64,000 nucleotides of DNA from an uncultured Granulosicoccaceae bacterium (GCA_938007995.1 CALLLW010000002.1:62001-126000); one strand, 5' to 3'; positions 46,836 to 56,397 are shown, counted from the first letter of the stretch. Program-made: numbers and translations. Notes: generated by a model from the sequence alone, not told the origin.

Positions 46836-49616
46836 TCACCAACGTATTTTTTGCCACTCGCCATTTACCAGAGTGGCTTCTATGATCGCACCGTTCCATT
46901 TGCCAGCGCTGTAAACACTGCCATCTTCGGCCTGGCCAAACATCGCCATGTTGAGTCTGCCGCTGACGGTGTCGCCGCTGGTGGTAACGTTATCAATAAT
47001 GACATCGAGGCGCGGATGTCTGGCAAACGTAGAGTTTAGAAACTGGATTCGTCCTTCGGGCAGCGGCTGGCTCAGCGCCTGTACTGCTTCAATATCCCGT
47101 GCCTCCAGTGCGAGTCTGAGTTGATTCAGATGTGCTGCAGCCGGTCCGCTGGCATCAATAAAGCTGCGACGTGGTGGTGCAGATGGAGTCACAACCGGCG
47201 TAGAAGCCGTGGTGTCATTGACTGCCGCATTTTGTGGTGCGGTATTTTGTGGAGCCGCTGTCTGCACGCTGTCGGTAGTAGTTATCGGCGCGTTGTCGGT
47301 GGAGTCTGCGCCGCTTGATGCAACTGTCTGAAAAGTGCTAGTTACTTGATTTTCGACGGTCGCCTGCTGTGAGCTCACTTGCGCCTCACTATTTTCAATA
47401 CGCTGCTGCAGATCTCTTGAAACAGCAGGGTCAGAAATAAACCGGTCTGTATCGCTTAACAGCAGGCGTGCTTCTCCTAGGCGATTCTCATCGATCAGAG
47501 AGTTTATTTCTGCAATCCGTCTTTGGATGGAGGGTGGGATTGTTAGAGTTGTGTTGCTCGTTGTTGAGTCCGGGGTGACTGAAGCGGCAACTCCGGTTGG
47601 TTGAATTTGTGTGTTGGTTGAAGCGGGTTCAAGCGATGCAGTGTTTACCGGAGTAATCACGGTGGTGTCAGCCGAGGCGACAACCGGGCTAGACTCTGCA
47701 ATTGTGGCGTTACTCGCGGTGTTGTTGGTGTTCGCAGATGCGCTGTCAGATGTGCTGGCAGATGTGGTGCCGGGTGTGTTGTATATGCCTCTGAGTCCGG
47801 CATCGTCAGCTCTGGCGAGAATCCGATTGGCCTCAGTCAGGTCGTTTTGCGCCATGTTCTCGGCAATCTGCTCCCGGATGGTGTTTTCAATCAGGCGGAT
47901 GCCAGCCTGGGCTTCCAGGTTGTCAGGGTCTGTTTGCAGTGCGATCTGGTAGTAATCAAGCGCTGAGTCGCCTTGCGGAAAAATATAGTTTCCGGTATCG
48001 AGCTTGACATCTGCCAGGCCGATCGCCTGGCCGACAGTCAGTGATTGCTCGCTGCTGCCGAACTTTGGCAGGACCTCCGGGAAGTTGACCACCAGAACGG
48101 AACCGCCGACAACCGCAGCGAGTCCAATAAACGGCAATAACAATTTGAATGGTGAGCCGCCTTTGGGTGGCGCATAGCCCCAGTCCGAGTCATCGAATTC
48201 AATTTCTTCACTTATAACGCGCCGTTTCGCTGGTGCTTCACTGAGATGGCTGGGGCGTTCAAACTTGCTGCGTTTTTTCGGCGCCTGCTGTGAGTGCATC
48301 GCGTCAGGGTGGTCGGTCGCCGTGCTCTGGTTTGCAGCGTTGGTGGTTGGCATCTGCTTGCCTTCGGATTCCGCTGGCGTAGTGCGGGTGCCGGATTGGC
48401 TGACCTGTCGGCGTGTTGTCGGATGCGCTGAGACATTCGGAGTGGCGTTTGATGTATGCCGGCTGTCTCTGGATCCTGGAACCGGTGGCATTTCTGTGAC
48501 AGCTGAATCTCGCCGAAGAGAGACCACACCTCTGTCGAGTACCGTGTCATTGGTTTGCAACGGAATACTGACAACATCGTTGTGATCGTGTGCCTGTGTG
48601 GGGCGTGTGTCATGCGTTTCAGCGGTCGGGCGTGACGATGCTGTGCGAGAACCGAGCGGTTTATCGACTCGATGCGGAGAGTAAATAGACGCGTCTGTCT
48701 GTTCAACGTAGGCGGAAGCGGGGTTGAATATGCCATCAAAGGAATCGCGCCACTGGGCAATCACCTGAGGCCGGTCATCTGCTTCCATGCGCAGACCCCA
48801 GTCGATTGCATCGAGGCAATCATCCGAGTAGACACCGTTGATTTTGCTTCTTACTGACGGCAGTGGATCGTCGCCATGAGTGACCGTTGCAGAAGCGCGG
48901 GTAACAGAATCGGTTGGTACTTCACCTGTCACTGCCTCATAGCACACTGCGGCCAGTGCATAGATGTCAGACCATGGACCCTGTGCATCTTCAGAGACAT
49001 TGTATTGCTCTATCGGTGTGTAGCCGACGGTCACCACAGCAGTCAATTGCTGGGTAGTTTCGCTTAACGTGTAACGTGCAGCCCCGAAGTCGATCAGCAC
49101 CGGTGAGCCGTTGTGTCGAACATAAATATTCGAAGGTTTGATATCCCGATGCACAAACCCGTGGCGGTGAATCTCCTCAACTCCATCCATAATCGGAAAG
49201 AGTATGTCGCGCAACTCCTGCTCGGACAGGGTCTGATGCTGTTCGAGTATGTCACCCAGTTCCTGACCATGTTCGTAATCCATGACCATGTAAGCGGTGT
49301 TGTTGGCGTGCAGTACCTGATGTACTCGAACAATATGTGGATGTTTGAAGCGGGCCAGTGTTTTTGCTTCGCGGGCGAAGTTAGCCAGACCGGTATCGTA
49401 GTCTTCGCTGAACTCGGGTTTGCGCGCTGACACCTGCAGATTGTTGTCGCGCTGGGTGATTTCGCGAGGCAGGTACTCTTTGATGGCAACCTCTACATCA
49501 AGGTTTTCATCGGTAGCGAGGTAGGTAACTGCGAAGCCGCCGCGCCCGAGAACTTCCTCTATCCGGTAGCATCCGATTCTGTCGCCACGCCGGAGTGTGT
49601 CGGTGTTATTGCTCAC
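46836..49616 (-). CDS. Membrane-anchored Ser/Thr protein kinase
   Basis: About 926 residues. The N-terminal kinase domain (residues 15-275) shows a glycine loop (VLGRGGFAVTYLA), VAIKEYLPRE, catalytic HRDIKPSNI, DFGAARY and TVGYTPIEQY. A long low-complexity juxtamembrane stretch (300-480) leads to one membrane helix (LLLPFIGLAAVVGGSVLVV, about 488-512). The extracytoplasmic part has a TPR-like segment (DYYQIALQTDPDNLEAQAGI), an Asn/Thr/Ser-rich region and a compact C-terminal domain ending GEWQKIRW. I start at GTG 49616, preceded by GAGG. A TTG four codons earlier is also open. It converges on the lipoprotein gene. The trigger is unknown. Confidence 0.88.
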   Translation of the reverse strand: MSNNTDTLRRGDRIGCYRIEEVLGRGGFAVTYLATDENLDVEVAIKEYLPREITQRDNNLQVSARKPEFSEDYDTGLANFAREAKTLARFKHPHIVRVHQVLHANNTAYMVMDYEHGQELGDILEQHQTLSEQELRDILFPIMDGVEEIHRHGFVHRDIKPSNIYVRHNGSPVLIDFGAARYTLSETTQQLTAVVTVGYTPIEQYNVSEDAQGPWSDIYALAAVCYEAVTGEVPTDSVTRASATVTHGDDPLPSVRSKINGVYSDDCLDAIDWGLRMEADDRPQVIAQWRDSFDGIFNPASAYVEQTDASIYSPHRVDKPLGSRTASSRPTAETHDTRPTQAHDHNDVVSIPLQTNDTVLDRGVVSLRRDSAVTEMPPVPGSRDSRHTSNATPNVSAHPTTRRQVSQSGTRTTPAESEGKQMPTTNAANQSTATDHPDAMHSQQAPKKRSKFERPSHLSEAPAKRRVISEEIEFDDSDWGYAPPKGGSPFKLLLPFIGLAAVVGGSVLVVNFPEVLPKFGSSEQSLTVGQAIGLADVKLDTGNYIFPQGDSALDYYQIALQTDPDNLEAQAGIRLIENTIREQIAENMAQNDLTEANRILARADDAGLRGIYNTPGTTSASTSDSASANTNNTASNATIAESSPVVASADTTVITPVNTASLEPASTNTQIQPTGVAASVTPDSTTSNTTLTIPPSIQRRIAEINSLIDENRLGEARLLLSDTDRFISDPAVSRDLQQRIENSEAQVSSQQATVENQVTSTFQTVASSGADSTDNAPITTTDSVQTAAPQNTAPQNAAVNDTTASTPVVTPSAPPRRSFIDASGPAAAHLNQLRLALEARDIEAVQALSQPLPEGRIQFLNSTFARHPRLDVIIDNVTTSGDTVSGRLNMAMFGQAEDGSVYSAGKWNGAIIEATLVNGEWQKIRW

Positions 49617-49814
49617 AGCAAGCCTCAACTGATTGAATTTTCAAAAAAATTATACCTGCAGACACGCTCAGGTGCCTGTCTGGCCATATTCTAATCTATC
49701 TTGAGGGCAGGGTGATGAAGAAACGTGACATGTGCGCCGGCAGCTGCTACCTGCACACCCGTCTTCAAAGCCCGTTTTAGTAACCGCCCGCCAAGCACCC
49801 GGCGGCCACAAGCA

Positions 49815-51155
49815 TCAGTTTTTCAGATACTCAGCCATCGAATCGTCCATTGCTTCAGCCCACGGTGTGTGATGTACCGGTGATTGAGACCTGGTGATCA
49901 GCGATGCATGAGCATGGTTTCTAAAGCCCATGATGTCTTCGTGCTTGTTGTGCTCCCAGTCCATGAAAGCCTTGTTGACACCCTCAACATCGAAGGTAGG
50001 GTAGTCGGTCTGGCTGATCAGTTCCTGAACATAGTCACCCTGGAACCAGATCATGTCTTCATCGGTTTCCAGTGTCGCTTCACGTGCCAGCCATTTATCA
50101 CCGTGAGCTTTCATTTCTGCAGCAGAAGGCACTGCTATCTTGCCCATGATGACATCTCTTGCCCACCATGCCTGTGCGTCAAACATGTTGAATGTATAAA
50201 ACTGATCCTGCATGCCGAGGTACATGACTTTGGTATTCGGTTCGAATGCAACGCCCTGATACAGATTAGGAGTCCATAATCGGTTGTCAGCCTGCAGGCG
50301 GATATCGTCTGACATAAAAGGAAAATGATGCAGGTAACCGGTGCAAAGAATAATTGCATCAAGCTCTTTACTGGTGCCATCTTTAAAGTGACAGGTTTTG
50401 CCTTCCACTTTTGTCAGCAGTGGTTTTGTTTCCCAGTTATCGGGAAAGTGAAAACCCATTGGTGAGGTTCGATAGCAGGCTGTGATCGACTTTGCACCGT
50501 ACTTCCAGCATTGAGAACCGATGTCTTCTGCAGAGTAGCTGGCACCGACAATCATCACATCTTTGCCCTTGAACTCCAGTGCTTCGCGAAAATCATGAGC
50601 GTGCAGCACGCGTCCGGCAAAAGTTTCAATGCCGTCAAAGTGTGGAACGTTGGGCGTAGAGAAATGGCCGGTAGCTACAATCACGTTGTCAAAGTTTTCA
50701 ACAACTGCTTTATCGTTGATCAGGTCGTGTGCGGTGACAGTAAAATTATCTGCGTCTTTGTTGTAGTCAACGCGTCGCACCGGATGGCGGAATTTACACC
50801 AGTCACGTACACCGGCTTTGACTACCCGGCCTTTAATGTAGTCAGCCAGAACTTCTCTGGGAGGGAAGCTTGCGATAGGTTTGCCAAAGTGTTCTTCAAA
50901 TGAATAGTCTGCAAATTCAAGGCATTCTTTTGGCCCGTTTGACCAAAGATATCGGTACATTGATCCGTGTACCGGCTCGCCGTATTCATCAAGACCGGTT
51001 CGCCATGTGTAGTTCCACAAACCACCCCAGTCTTCCTGTTTTTCAAAGCAAACGATTTCAGGAATTTCTTCACCGTTGTTCTTTGCAGATTGAAATGCTC
51101 TGAGTGCTGCAGTTCCACACGGACCCGCGCCGATGATCGCTACTCTTTCTGCCAC
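49815..51155 (-). CDS. tmm: Trimethylamine monooxygenase
   Basis: A 446-residue flavin monooxygenase that oxidises trimethylamine to TMAO with NADPH and O2. It matches marine Tmm proteins along its length: FAD site [28 protein letters not shown], the FMO signature [16 protein letters not shown] site [19 protein letters not shown], and [13 protein letters not shown]. The start is GTG at 51155 with GAGGAA upstream. It is the last gene of a leftward gntR-tdm-tmm set. A 213-base gap from tdm contains a perfect inverted repeat, so tmm may have its own promoter. Dimethyl sulphide oxidation is a known side activity of the family. Confidence 0.93.
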   Translation of the reverse strand: MAERVAIIGAGPCGTAALRAFQSAKNNGEEIPEIVCFEKQEDWGGLWNYTWRTGLDEYGEPVHGSMYRYLWSNGPKECLEFADYSFEEHFGKPIASFPPREVLADYIKGRVVKAGVRDWCKFRHPVRRVDYNKDADNFTVTAHDLINDKAVVENFDNVIVATGHFSTPNVPHFDGIETFAGRVLHAHDFREALEFKGKDVMIVGASYSAEDIGSQCWKYGAKSITACYRTSPMGFHFPDNWETKPLLTKVEGKTCHFKDGTSKELDAIILCTGYLHHFPFMSDDIRLQADNRLWTPNLYQGVAFEPNTKVMYLGMQDQFYTFNMFDAQAWWARDVIMGKIAVPSAAEMKAHGDKWLAREATLETDEDMIWFQGDYVQELISQTDYPTFDVEGVNKAFMDWEHNKHEDIMGFRNHAHASLITRSQSPVHHTPWAEAMDDSMAEYLKN

Positions 51156-51323
51156 GCTTGTTTTTCCTCGGTTTTTAGAGTTTTACTGTGCTCTCGTATC
51201 AGCATACCACAATCAAAAGGTCGTCAAAGTTGCTTCGGCGCTGCACGCAAAGGTCAGCGAAATTGTGTCGTTGTAATGCGTAACCTGCGCTTGGCTCTCG
51301 ATATCAACTACAAGTTTTACCCC

Positions 51324-51338
51324 GTTTGTATGTACAAA
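51324..51338. promoter_or_regulatory. Candidate GntR-type operator upstream of tmm
   Basis: TTTGTA-TG-TACAAA at 51325-51338 is a perfect inverted repeat. It contains GT-N4-AC, the core of GntR-family operators. It lies about 170 bases before the tmm start, in the tdm-tmm gap. A GntR/FCD regulator gene is two genes upstream. No binding evidence exists. Confidence 0.45.
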
Positions 51339-51368
51339 TCTTCGTTACCACATGCAGTTTAAAACTGC

Positions 51369-53726
51369 TCAAGCACGTACACGGGATTTGTCCGGGTCGT
51401 AGAACGGATAGCTGACCACTTTTGCCAATAGTCTTTTCTGGTGTCCGTCCAGCTTGCCGACTTCCACCTTGGTGCCTGGCTCAGTGTATTCAGTTGTCAA
51501 ACGACACAGGGCAATATTTTTCGATAGTTTTGGTGATCGAATACCACTGGTAACCACCCCAACCTGCTGTCGACCTACGTGAACGCAGTCGCCATGCTCT
51601 GCAAGCTCGTCGCCATCGAGCTCGAGCCCGACCAGTTTTCGTTGCGGGTTTTCCTTGCGTTTAATTAACGCATCGCGCCCGATAAAGTCATCGGTTTTGG
51701 TTTTCAAAGGCACCACAAATGGAATGCCGGCTTCATACGGATCGGTCTCGTCAGTGAACTCATAGTTGGCAAAGATAAGACCCGCTTCAACACGCAGTAA
51801 ATCCAGTGCCTCAAGGCCCAGTGGAGTGATGTTATGCGGCTTGCCCGCTTCAAATACCGCATCCCAGATTTCAGTAGCATGTTTCGGGTGGCAGAAAAGT
51901 TCATAGCCGAGCTCCCCGGTGTAACCGGTGCGCGATACCACCAGTGGAATGCCTTCAGATCCACCAATGCGAGCCACAGAAAAACGAAACCAGGCGAGAT
52001 CTTCAAGCGGTGTCTGATCCGGTTTTGTCCAGATGATTTCTTTGAGTACGTCTCGACTCAACGGCCCTTGTACCTGCAGGTTGTGGAGTTGATCGGTGGA
52101 TGATTTGACCCACGCATTAAGGTTGCGTTTTTTAGCTTGTTCGCGCAGCCAGATGCCACCGTAGTCGTTGCCGCCAATCCAGCGGAAATTGGTCTCGCAC
52201 ATTCTGAAAACTGTGCCGTCGTCTACCATGCCGCCGTTCTCGTAACACATTGCTGTGTACACCACCTGCCCCGGTGACAGTCGTCTAACGTCACGGGTGA
52301 CACAGGTTTGCAATAGTTCCTCGGCGTCTGGTCCGAGTACTTCAAACTTGCGCAACGGTGACAGATCGGTGGCGATCACACCTTCTCTGCAGGCCCAGTA
52401 TTCGTCTACCGGGCCATGATTGTTGAAACGGTTGGCGAGCCAGTAGCCATTGTATTCGGTGAAGTTGCCGGTCAGCTTCGATGTACGCGCATGGAAGCCG
52501 GTTTTTTTGGTCAGTTGCGGGTCTGCGTCAGGAGTCATTCTAAAGGCCACTGCGGTTGAGAATTCGTGTTTACCGGGGTAGACACGAACGTGGATGTCAG
52601 TCGGGTTCCAGGCGTTGGCAGGATCTATGTCATCGGGGCAGGCAGATGCCACGCAGACCAGATCTTTCAAAGCACGCATCAATACATAGTCACCCGGGCG
52701 AGACCAGGGTTCTTCAGTAAGCAGCTGGTTGTGATCGTCAAAGGCGGTATTAAAGAAGTTGTTCATTGCCATCCAGCCGGCACGTGGCTGGATGCTATAA
52801 GGTGCTAAAGCAGCGTTAAAGTTATCACTGCAGTTAACGTGGCCGGGATAACCTGCGTCATCGTAGTATTTTGACGTACACGCAAGGCCGAATGAATCAT
52901 GACGCCCGCAGGTATCTCTTACTACCTCGACCAGTGCTTTCATGTCCTGATCATAGAACTTACTGTGCAGGCCTGGAAGCGGGTAGGCGTGCGCCATTAA
53001 CGTGCGAGTGGTGGTTGCATCGAGGCAACGTTCAACACCTGCCTGTAGCTGCTGTGCATCGAAACACTGGAAGTCACTGCACTCTTTTCCTTCAACATCT
53101 ATGATCTGAATGTAGTCACCTTCCTTGACTTCAAAAGCTCTTGCCGTGCATCGGTCTATACGTTCATCAAGTATTGGTTCGGCCAGCGGTTCCGGTAGCT
53201 TTGGTTCAGGATCTGCCCGCGGGTTGCTTCTGACAATGTAAGCAATTAATTCGGTTGGCGGTGTTTGCTCGTCTGCCGCCATATCAGTGCCCGGGGCTGC
53301 AATGATGCACGTCATTGCTTCTTCAGCAGTGGCGCTTATCATATGTTCGGCAGGCGTATTACCGTTCATTGCCAACAACGACTTCATTCGATCAAAGGCG
53401 ATGCCGCGTTTTTTTAAACCTGCAATGACGCTGAGTGAACCTTCGTTTGGCAACTTCAGTAACTCTGGAACACTGCTCTGGATTACTTTTGCGCCTTTAA
53501 TCGCCAGTGCATCGGGTTTGCAACTGCCGTCGCGATTAAACAGTGCCAGTTCACATGCCTGCCTGCCTTGTGGATCGATGACTTCAAGCAGATCACCGGG
53601 ATCGAGATCGATAACAATCATGCCACCGGGATTGATCGGATAGCGCTCGGTTCCGCTGGCAAGCTTTAAAGCACCCGGTAGCAGAACACCGGATTTAACC
53701 GGCTCATAGCGATGTAACAAAATCAT
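51369..53726 (-). CDS. tdm: TMAO demethylase (DUF1989 plus tetrahydrofolate-binding GcvT domain)
   Basis: A 785-residue cytosolic enzyme splitting trimethylamine N-oxide into dimethylamine and formaldehyde, the latter passed to tetrahydrofolate. The N-terminal half is DUF1989-type and looks duplicated (residues 35-65 and 195-225 align). The Cys-rich stretch DTCGRHDSFGLACTSKYY plus a later NCSDNF (Cys273, 283, 299) is the likely zinc site. The C-terminal half (about 415-785) is a GcvT-like aminomethyltransferase fold (VSRTGYTGELGYELF, GLEALDLLRVEAGLIFANYE). The ATG overlaps the regulator stop (ATGA). Direct tdm-tmm linkage supports the call over sarcosine or dimethylglycine enzymes. Confidence 0.9.
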   Translation of the reverse strand: MILLHRYEPVKSGVLLPGALKLASGTERYPINPGGMIVIDLDPGDLLEVIDPQGRQACELALFNRDGSCKPDALAIKGAKVIQSSVPELLKLPNEGSLSVIAGLKKRGIAFDRMKSLLAMNGNTPAEHMISATAEEAMTCIIAAPGTDMAADEQTPPTELIAYIVRSNPRADPEPKLPEPLAEPILDERIDRCTARAFEVKEGDYIQIIDVEGKECSDFQCFDAQQLQAGVERCLDATTTRTLMAHAYPLPGLHSKFYDQDMKALVEVVRDTCGRHDSFGLACTSKYYDDAGYPGHVNCSDNFNAALAPYSIQPRAGWMAMNNFFNTAFDDHNQLLTEEPWSRPGDYVLMRALKDLVCVASACPDDIDPANAWNPTDIHVRVYPGKHEFSTAVAFRMTPDADPQLTKKTGFHARTSKLTGNFTEYNGYWLANRFNNHGPVDEYWACREGVIATDLSPLRKFEVLGPDAEELLQTCVTRDVRRLSPGQVVYTAMCYENGGMVDDGTVFRMCETNFRWIGGNDYGGIWLREQAKKRNLNAWVKSSTDQLHNLQVQGPLSRDVLKEIIWTKPDQTPLEDLAWFRFSVARIGGSEGIPLVVSRTGYTGELGYELFCHPKHATEIWDAVFEAGKPHNITPLGLEALDLLRVEAGLIFANYEFTDETDPYEAGIPFVVPLKTKTDDFIGRDALIKRKENPQRKLVGLELDGDELAEHGDCVHVGRQQVGVVTSGIRSPKLSKNIALCRLTTEYTEPGTKVEVGKLDGHQKRLLAKVVSYPFYDPDKSRVRA

Positions 53727-54445
53727 CCGGCTGCTCCAAGTAAGTCATCTCTGGCGAGTTCCAGGTGTGCAATCGTTGCTTTTTCTGCGGTGTTGATGTC
53801 ACGACTCACTACTGCTTCAAAGATTATCCGATGCTGCTGGTTATAACGGGCAATTTGTTTCTCTTTAAGCACTTTATCTTTAACTACATTCCATTGCGGG
53901 TTGCAGCGAATTTCATTGACGTGACCGCACAGCCAGTACATTAACGCGTTGCCGGTACATTCAGCCAGTGACAAGTGGAAAGCCTGATCAGCTTTGCTGA
54001 AATCTGCCGGATCACACTGGTTGCCCAACGCTTCGAGTTCAACAAGGTTTTTTTCTACTGCCTGCAAACTGCGGGTAGTGGCATTGGCAACAGCCAGCCT
54101 GATTGCCTGCACTTCGAGTCCTCTGCGCACATCAATAAGTTCCAGTGGGCTGGTGCTGTTGGCGATTTCGGATTCACTGGTCATTGTTTTATGCCGCACA
54201 AACGTACCGCTGCCAATGCGTCTTTCAATCAGGTTGAGATTCTCTAGTCGTTCCATCGCAGCCCGCACTGTGCCGCGGGAACAGCCGAACTGCTCGGCGA
54301 TTGATCTTTCAGCGGGTAAGCGCTCGTCGTACTGGAACTCACCACTGAGTATCCTGCGCTTTAACTCGGAAGACACAGAGTGAGTGTCTGCGTTCTGTCT
54401 TATTTTCCCCTCTCCTGTAGCCGGGGCTGTCATTCGGGCTGCCAT
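53723..54445 (-). CDS. GntR-family (FadR/FCD subgroup) transcriptional regulator
   Basis: About 240 residues. The N-terminal winged helix is SSELKRRILSGEFQYDERLP followed by AEQFGCSRGTVRAAMERLE. The all-helical FCD ligand domain is LIDVRRGLEVQAIRLAVANA with the metal-site-like DQAFHLSLAECTGN. I place the start at ATG 54445 (MAARMTAP). A 43-residue upstream extension is open but has no conserved content and would swallow two operator-like sites. The stop overlaps the tdm start. It likely controls tdm-tmm and the divergent gmaS operon in response to a methylated amine or pathway intermediate. The effector is unknown. Confidence 0.87.
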   Translation of the reverse strand: MAARMTAPATGEGKIRQNADTHSVSSELKRRILSGEFQYDERLPAERSIAEQFGCSRGTVRAAMERLENLNLIERRIGSGTFVRHKTMTSESEIANSTSPLELIDVRRGLEVQAIRLAVANATTRSLQAVEKNLVELEALGNQCDPADFSKADQAFHLSLAECTGNALMYWLCGHVNEIRCNPQWNVVKDKVLKEKQIARYNQQHRIIFEAVVSRDINTAEKATIAHLELARDDLLGAAG

Positions 54446-54524
54446 ACGGAAGTACCGGGTATCTATGTTGGTTATCGAGACCGCACCGGACTGGCGGTGA
54501 ATCTGGCATTCAAGCCTGTTAAGT

Positions 54525-54720
54525 GTTTGTGACCTGGTACAGTGGGTTAGACTGGGTTTAAATGGTACAAACAACGGTGCTGAGTTTAACTTTTTTCTTA
54601 CGCTACCATGGATCTGCGGCTATTCGCATACGACGGTAACCTTATTATCGTAGTGTTTCCAGCAAAAAGTATGGTAATAATACAGCGGGTGAGGTTATAG
54701 TATTGGTTTCAAGTGGTACA
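54525..54720. promoter_or_regulatory. Divergent control region with three GTTT...TGGTACA sites
   Basis: In the 392-base gap between the regulator and gmaS, TGGTACA occurs three times in the same direction (54535-54541, 54563-54569, 54714-54720), each preceded within 10 bases by GTTT (54525, 54556, 54706). The tmm operator candidate also has GTTT followed by TGTACA. These are candidate binding sites for the adjacent GntR regulator. No -10/-35 or sigma-54 pair could be fixed. Confidence 0.4.
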
Positions 54721-54773
54721 TAATTGGGCAATGCGCTATTTAATGCTACGGCAACCTAGCCAGCGGTAGGAAC

Positions 54774-54805
54774 AACCTGATAACGATCCCGGGTCGCATC
54801 AGGTT
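54774..54805 (+). promoter_or_regulatory. 5' leader hairpin upstream of gmaS
   Basis: AACCTGAT (54774-54781) pairs with ATCAGGTT (54798-54805), and an inner CGA/TCG stem closes a TCCCGGG loop. It ends 32 bases before the gmaS GTG and has no T tract, so it is not a simple terminator. It may affect mRNA stability or translation, or be part of a protein-binding site. Confidence 0.5.
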
Positions 54806-54837
54806 TATCAAACTTACAACAAATCAGGGGAAAATCA

Positions 54838-56319
54838 GTGGCAGCAACAGAGCTAGACAAATACGTCAGTGCCGCAGGGCGTGACAAATTGATCAAAGAC
54901 GTTCGAAAGAAAATTGATCAACTCGGCATTACGTATATCTACTACCAGTTCATATCGGTTACCGGCCGGGTTGTTGGCAAGGGGATTCCGGCAAATCACT
55001 GGGAGCGAACTGCCGAGAAAGGTTTTCAGCTGGTTTACGGCTCGACCGCTAACCTGTTTACTGACCGTGCTGGTGAGTACATCGGCTACGGGCCGGAAGC
55101 CTCAGAGCTTGTGGGCATCCCGGATCCTGAGACCTTCTGCCAGCTGCCCTGGGACAAGCGGATTGCGCGGGTGTTCTGCGTTTGTTTCCGCAATAGAGAA
55201 GAAAAGGAAAATCCAGGTGGGCACTTAACCTCAGATTGTCGCGGCAACCTTAAATTTCAGCACGCGGCTTTCAAGAAAAAGCACAAGATGGAACTTCGTT
55301 GCGGCACTGAACCGGAAATGATGTGGCTCAAGAAGGGCGAAGACGGTAAACCAGACGGCGGATTTTCAAACCCGTACTGCTACCACATTGATCAGTTTGA
55401 ATCACTGCGTCCGGTGTTTATGCGAGTAATCGAATACGCACAGGCGATGGGTCTCGATATTATTCAGGGTGACCACGAAGATGCGCCCGGCCAGCTTGAG
55501 CTGAATTGGACTTACGACGACATACTTAAAAACGCGGACAGGCTGTCTACCTACAGACAGATTTGTGCACAGGTTGCACGCGAGTTCGATTTAATTGCCT
55601 GCTTTATGACCAAGCCGTTCATGGGGGTTTCTGCATCCGGGTGTCACCACAACACCTCGCTGTGGAAGGGCGGTAAAAATACTGTCAACAAAATCATCTT
55701 CAAAACCCAGGGAGAGCTACCGGGTATGCCGGATGTCTGGTCCTACCGTGATGGCGGAACCAATACGTTTATGCCGGATGGCAAGGAAGCACGTAAGCCT
55801 GGCAAAATCGGACTGTGGGCTATCGGCGGTACGATGAAACACATCAATGCAATGACTGCGATCGGTTGCTCAACCGTTAACTCTTATCGTCGTCTATGGG
55901 ACACCGGCTTCTGGGCTCCGGTATTCGCAGACTGGGGTTTTCAGAATAGAACCACCGGCATGCGTGTTTCGGCACCGGGTCGCTTTGAATTCCGATCTGT
56001 AGATTCAATGGTCAACCCGTACCTGATGGGGTCTGCCATTCTGGCCGCGTTTGAAGATGGTATTGAAAACAAGATTGATCCGGGTGAGCCTGAAGAGCGC
56101 AACATTTATGCGGCGATGGAATCCGGTAAGAAAGTGAAGAAGTTGCCAATGTCGCTTGGTGATGCACTGGTAGCGCTTGAAAAAGACAAGGTAGTACGCG
56201 CCTACATGCCTGACGAAATGTACAAGGTGTTTCATGAGTACAAGTCAGATGAGTGGGCAACATTTATGTCTACAGTCACTGACTGGGATATGGAAAAGTA
56301 TATGGATTGTTTGCCATAG
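54838..56319 (+). CDS. gmaS: Gamma-glutamylmethylamide synthetase
   Basis: A 493-residue glutamine-synthetase-superfamily enzyme ligating methylamine to glutamate with ATP, giving gamma-glutamylmethylamide. It differs from GlnA in ways typical of GmaS: start YIYYQFISVTGRVVGKGIPA, TAEKGFQLVYGSTANLFTD, and a catalytic centre with EPEMMWLKKGE, QLELNW and SGCHHNTSLW. The start is GTG at 54838 behind AGGGGA. The mgsABC genes follow, giving the standard first two steps of the N-methylglutamate pathway. The hairpin-containing leader and operator-like sites lie upstream. Confidence 0.94.
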   Translation: MAATELDKYVSAAGRDKLIKDVRKKIDQLGITYIYYQFISVTGRVVGKGIPANHWERTAEKGFQLVYGSTANLFTDRAGEYIGYGPEASELVGIPDPETFCQLPWDKRIARVFCVCFRNREEKENPGGHLTSDCRGNLKFQHAAFKKKHKMELRCGTEPEMMWLKKGEDGKPDGGFSNPYCYHIDQFESLRPVFMRVIEYAQAMGLDIIQGDHEDAPGQLELNWTYDDILKNADRLSTYRQICAQVAREFDLIACFMTKPFMGVSASGCHHNTSLWKGGKNTVNKIIFKTQGELPGMPDVWSYRDGGTNTFMPDGKEARKPGKIGLWAIGGTMKHINAMTAIGCSTVNSYRRLWDTGFWAPVFADWGFQNRTTGMRVSAPGRFEFRSVDSMVNPYLMGSAILAAFEDGIENKIDPGEPEERNIYAAMESGKKVKKLPMSLGDALVALEKDKVVRAYMPDEMYKVFHEYKSDEWATFMSTVTDWDMEKYMDCLP

Positions 56320-56344
56320 GATACAAAACGGCTTACTCGTCAGG

Positions 56345-56358
56345 GCGGCAGTTGCCGC
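56345..56358 (+). other. Small intercistronic hairpin between gmaS and mgsA
   Basis: GCGGC and GCCGC flank AGTT, a short GC-rich stem-loop followed by CTCTCG and later an AT-rich stretch. It precedes the strong mgsA Shine-Dalgarno sequence (AGGAGGTG). It could stabilise the gmaS message or modestly reduce read-through. Confidence 0.4.
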
Positions 56359-56397
56359 TCTCGACACTGTTTATTTTTAACACTTAGGAGGTGTGCC

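Noticed and set aside
54446-54574. 43-residue N-terminal extension of the GntR regulator
   Set aside because: Open in frame, but it has no conserved content, is beyond the family length, and would cover two of the operator-like sites.
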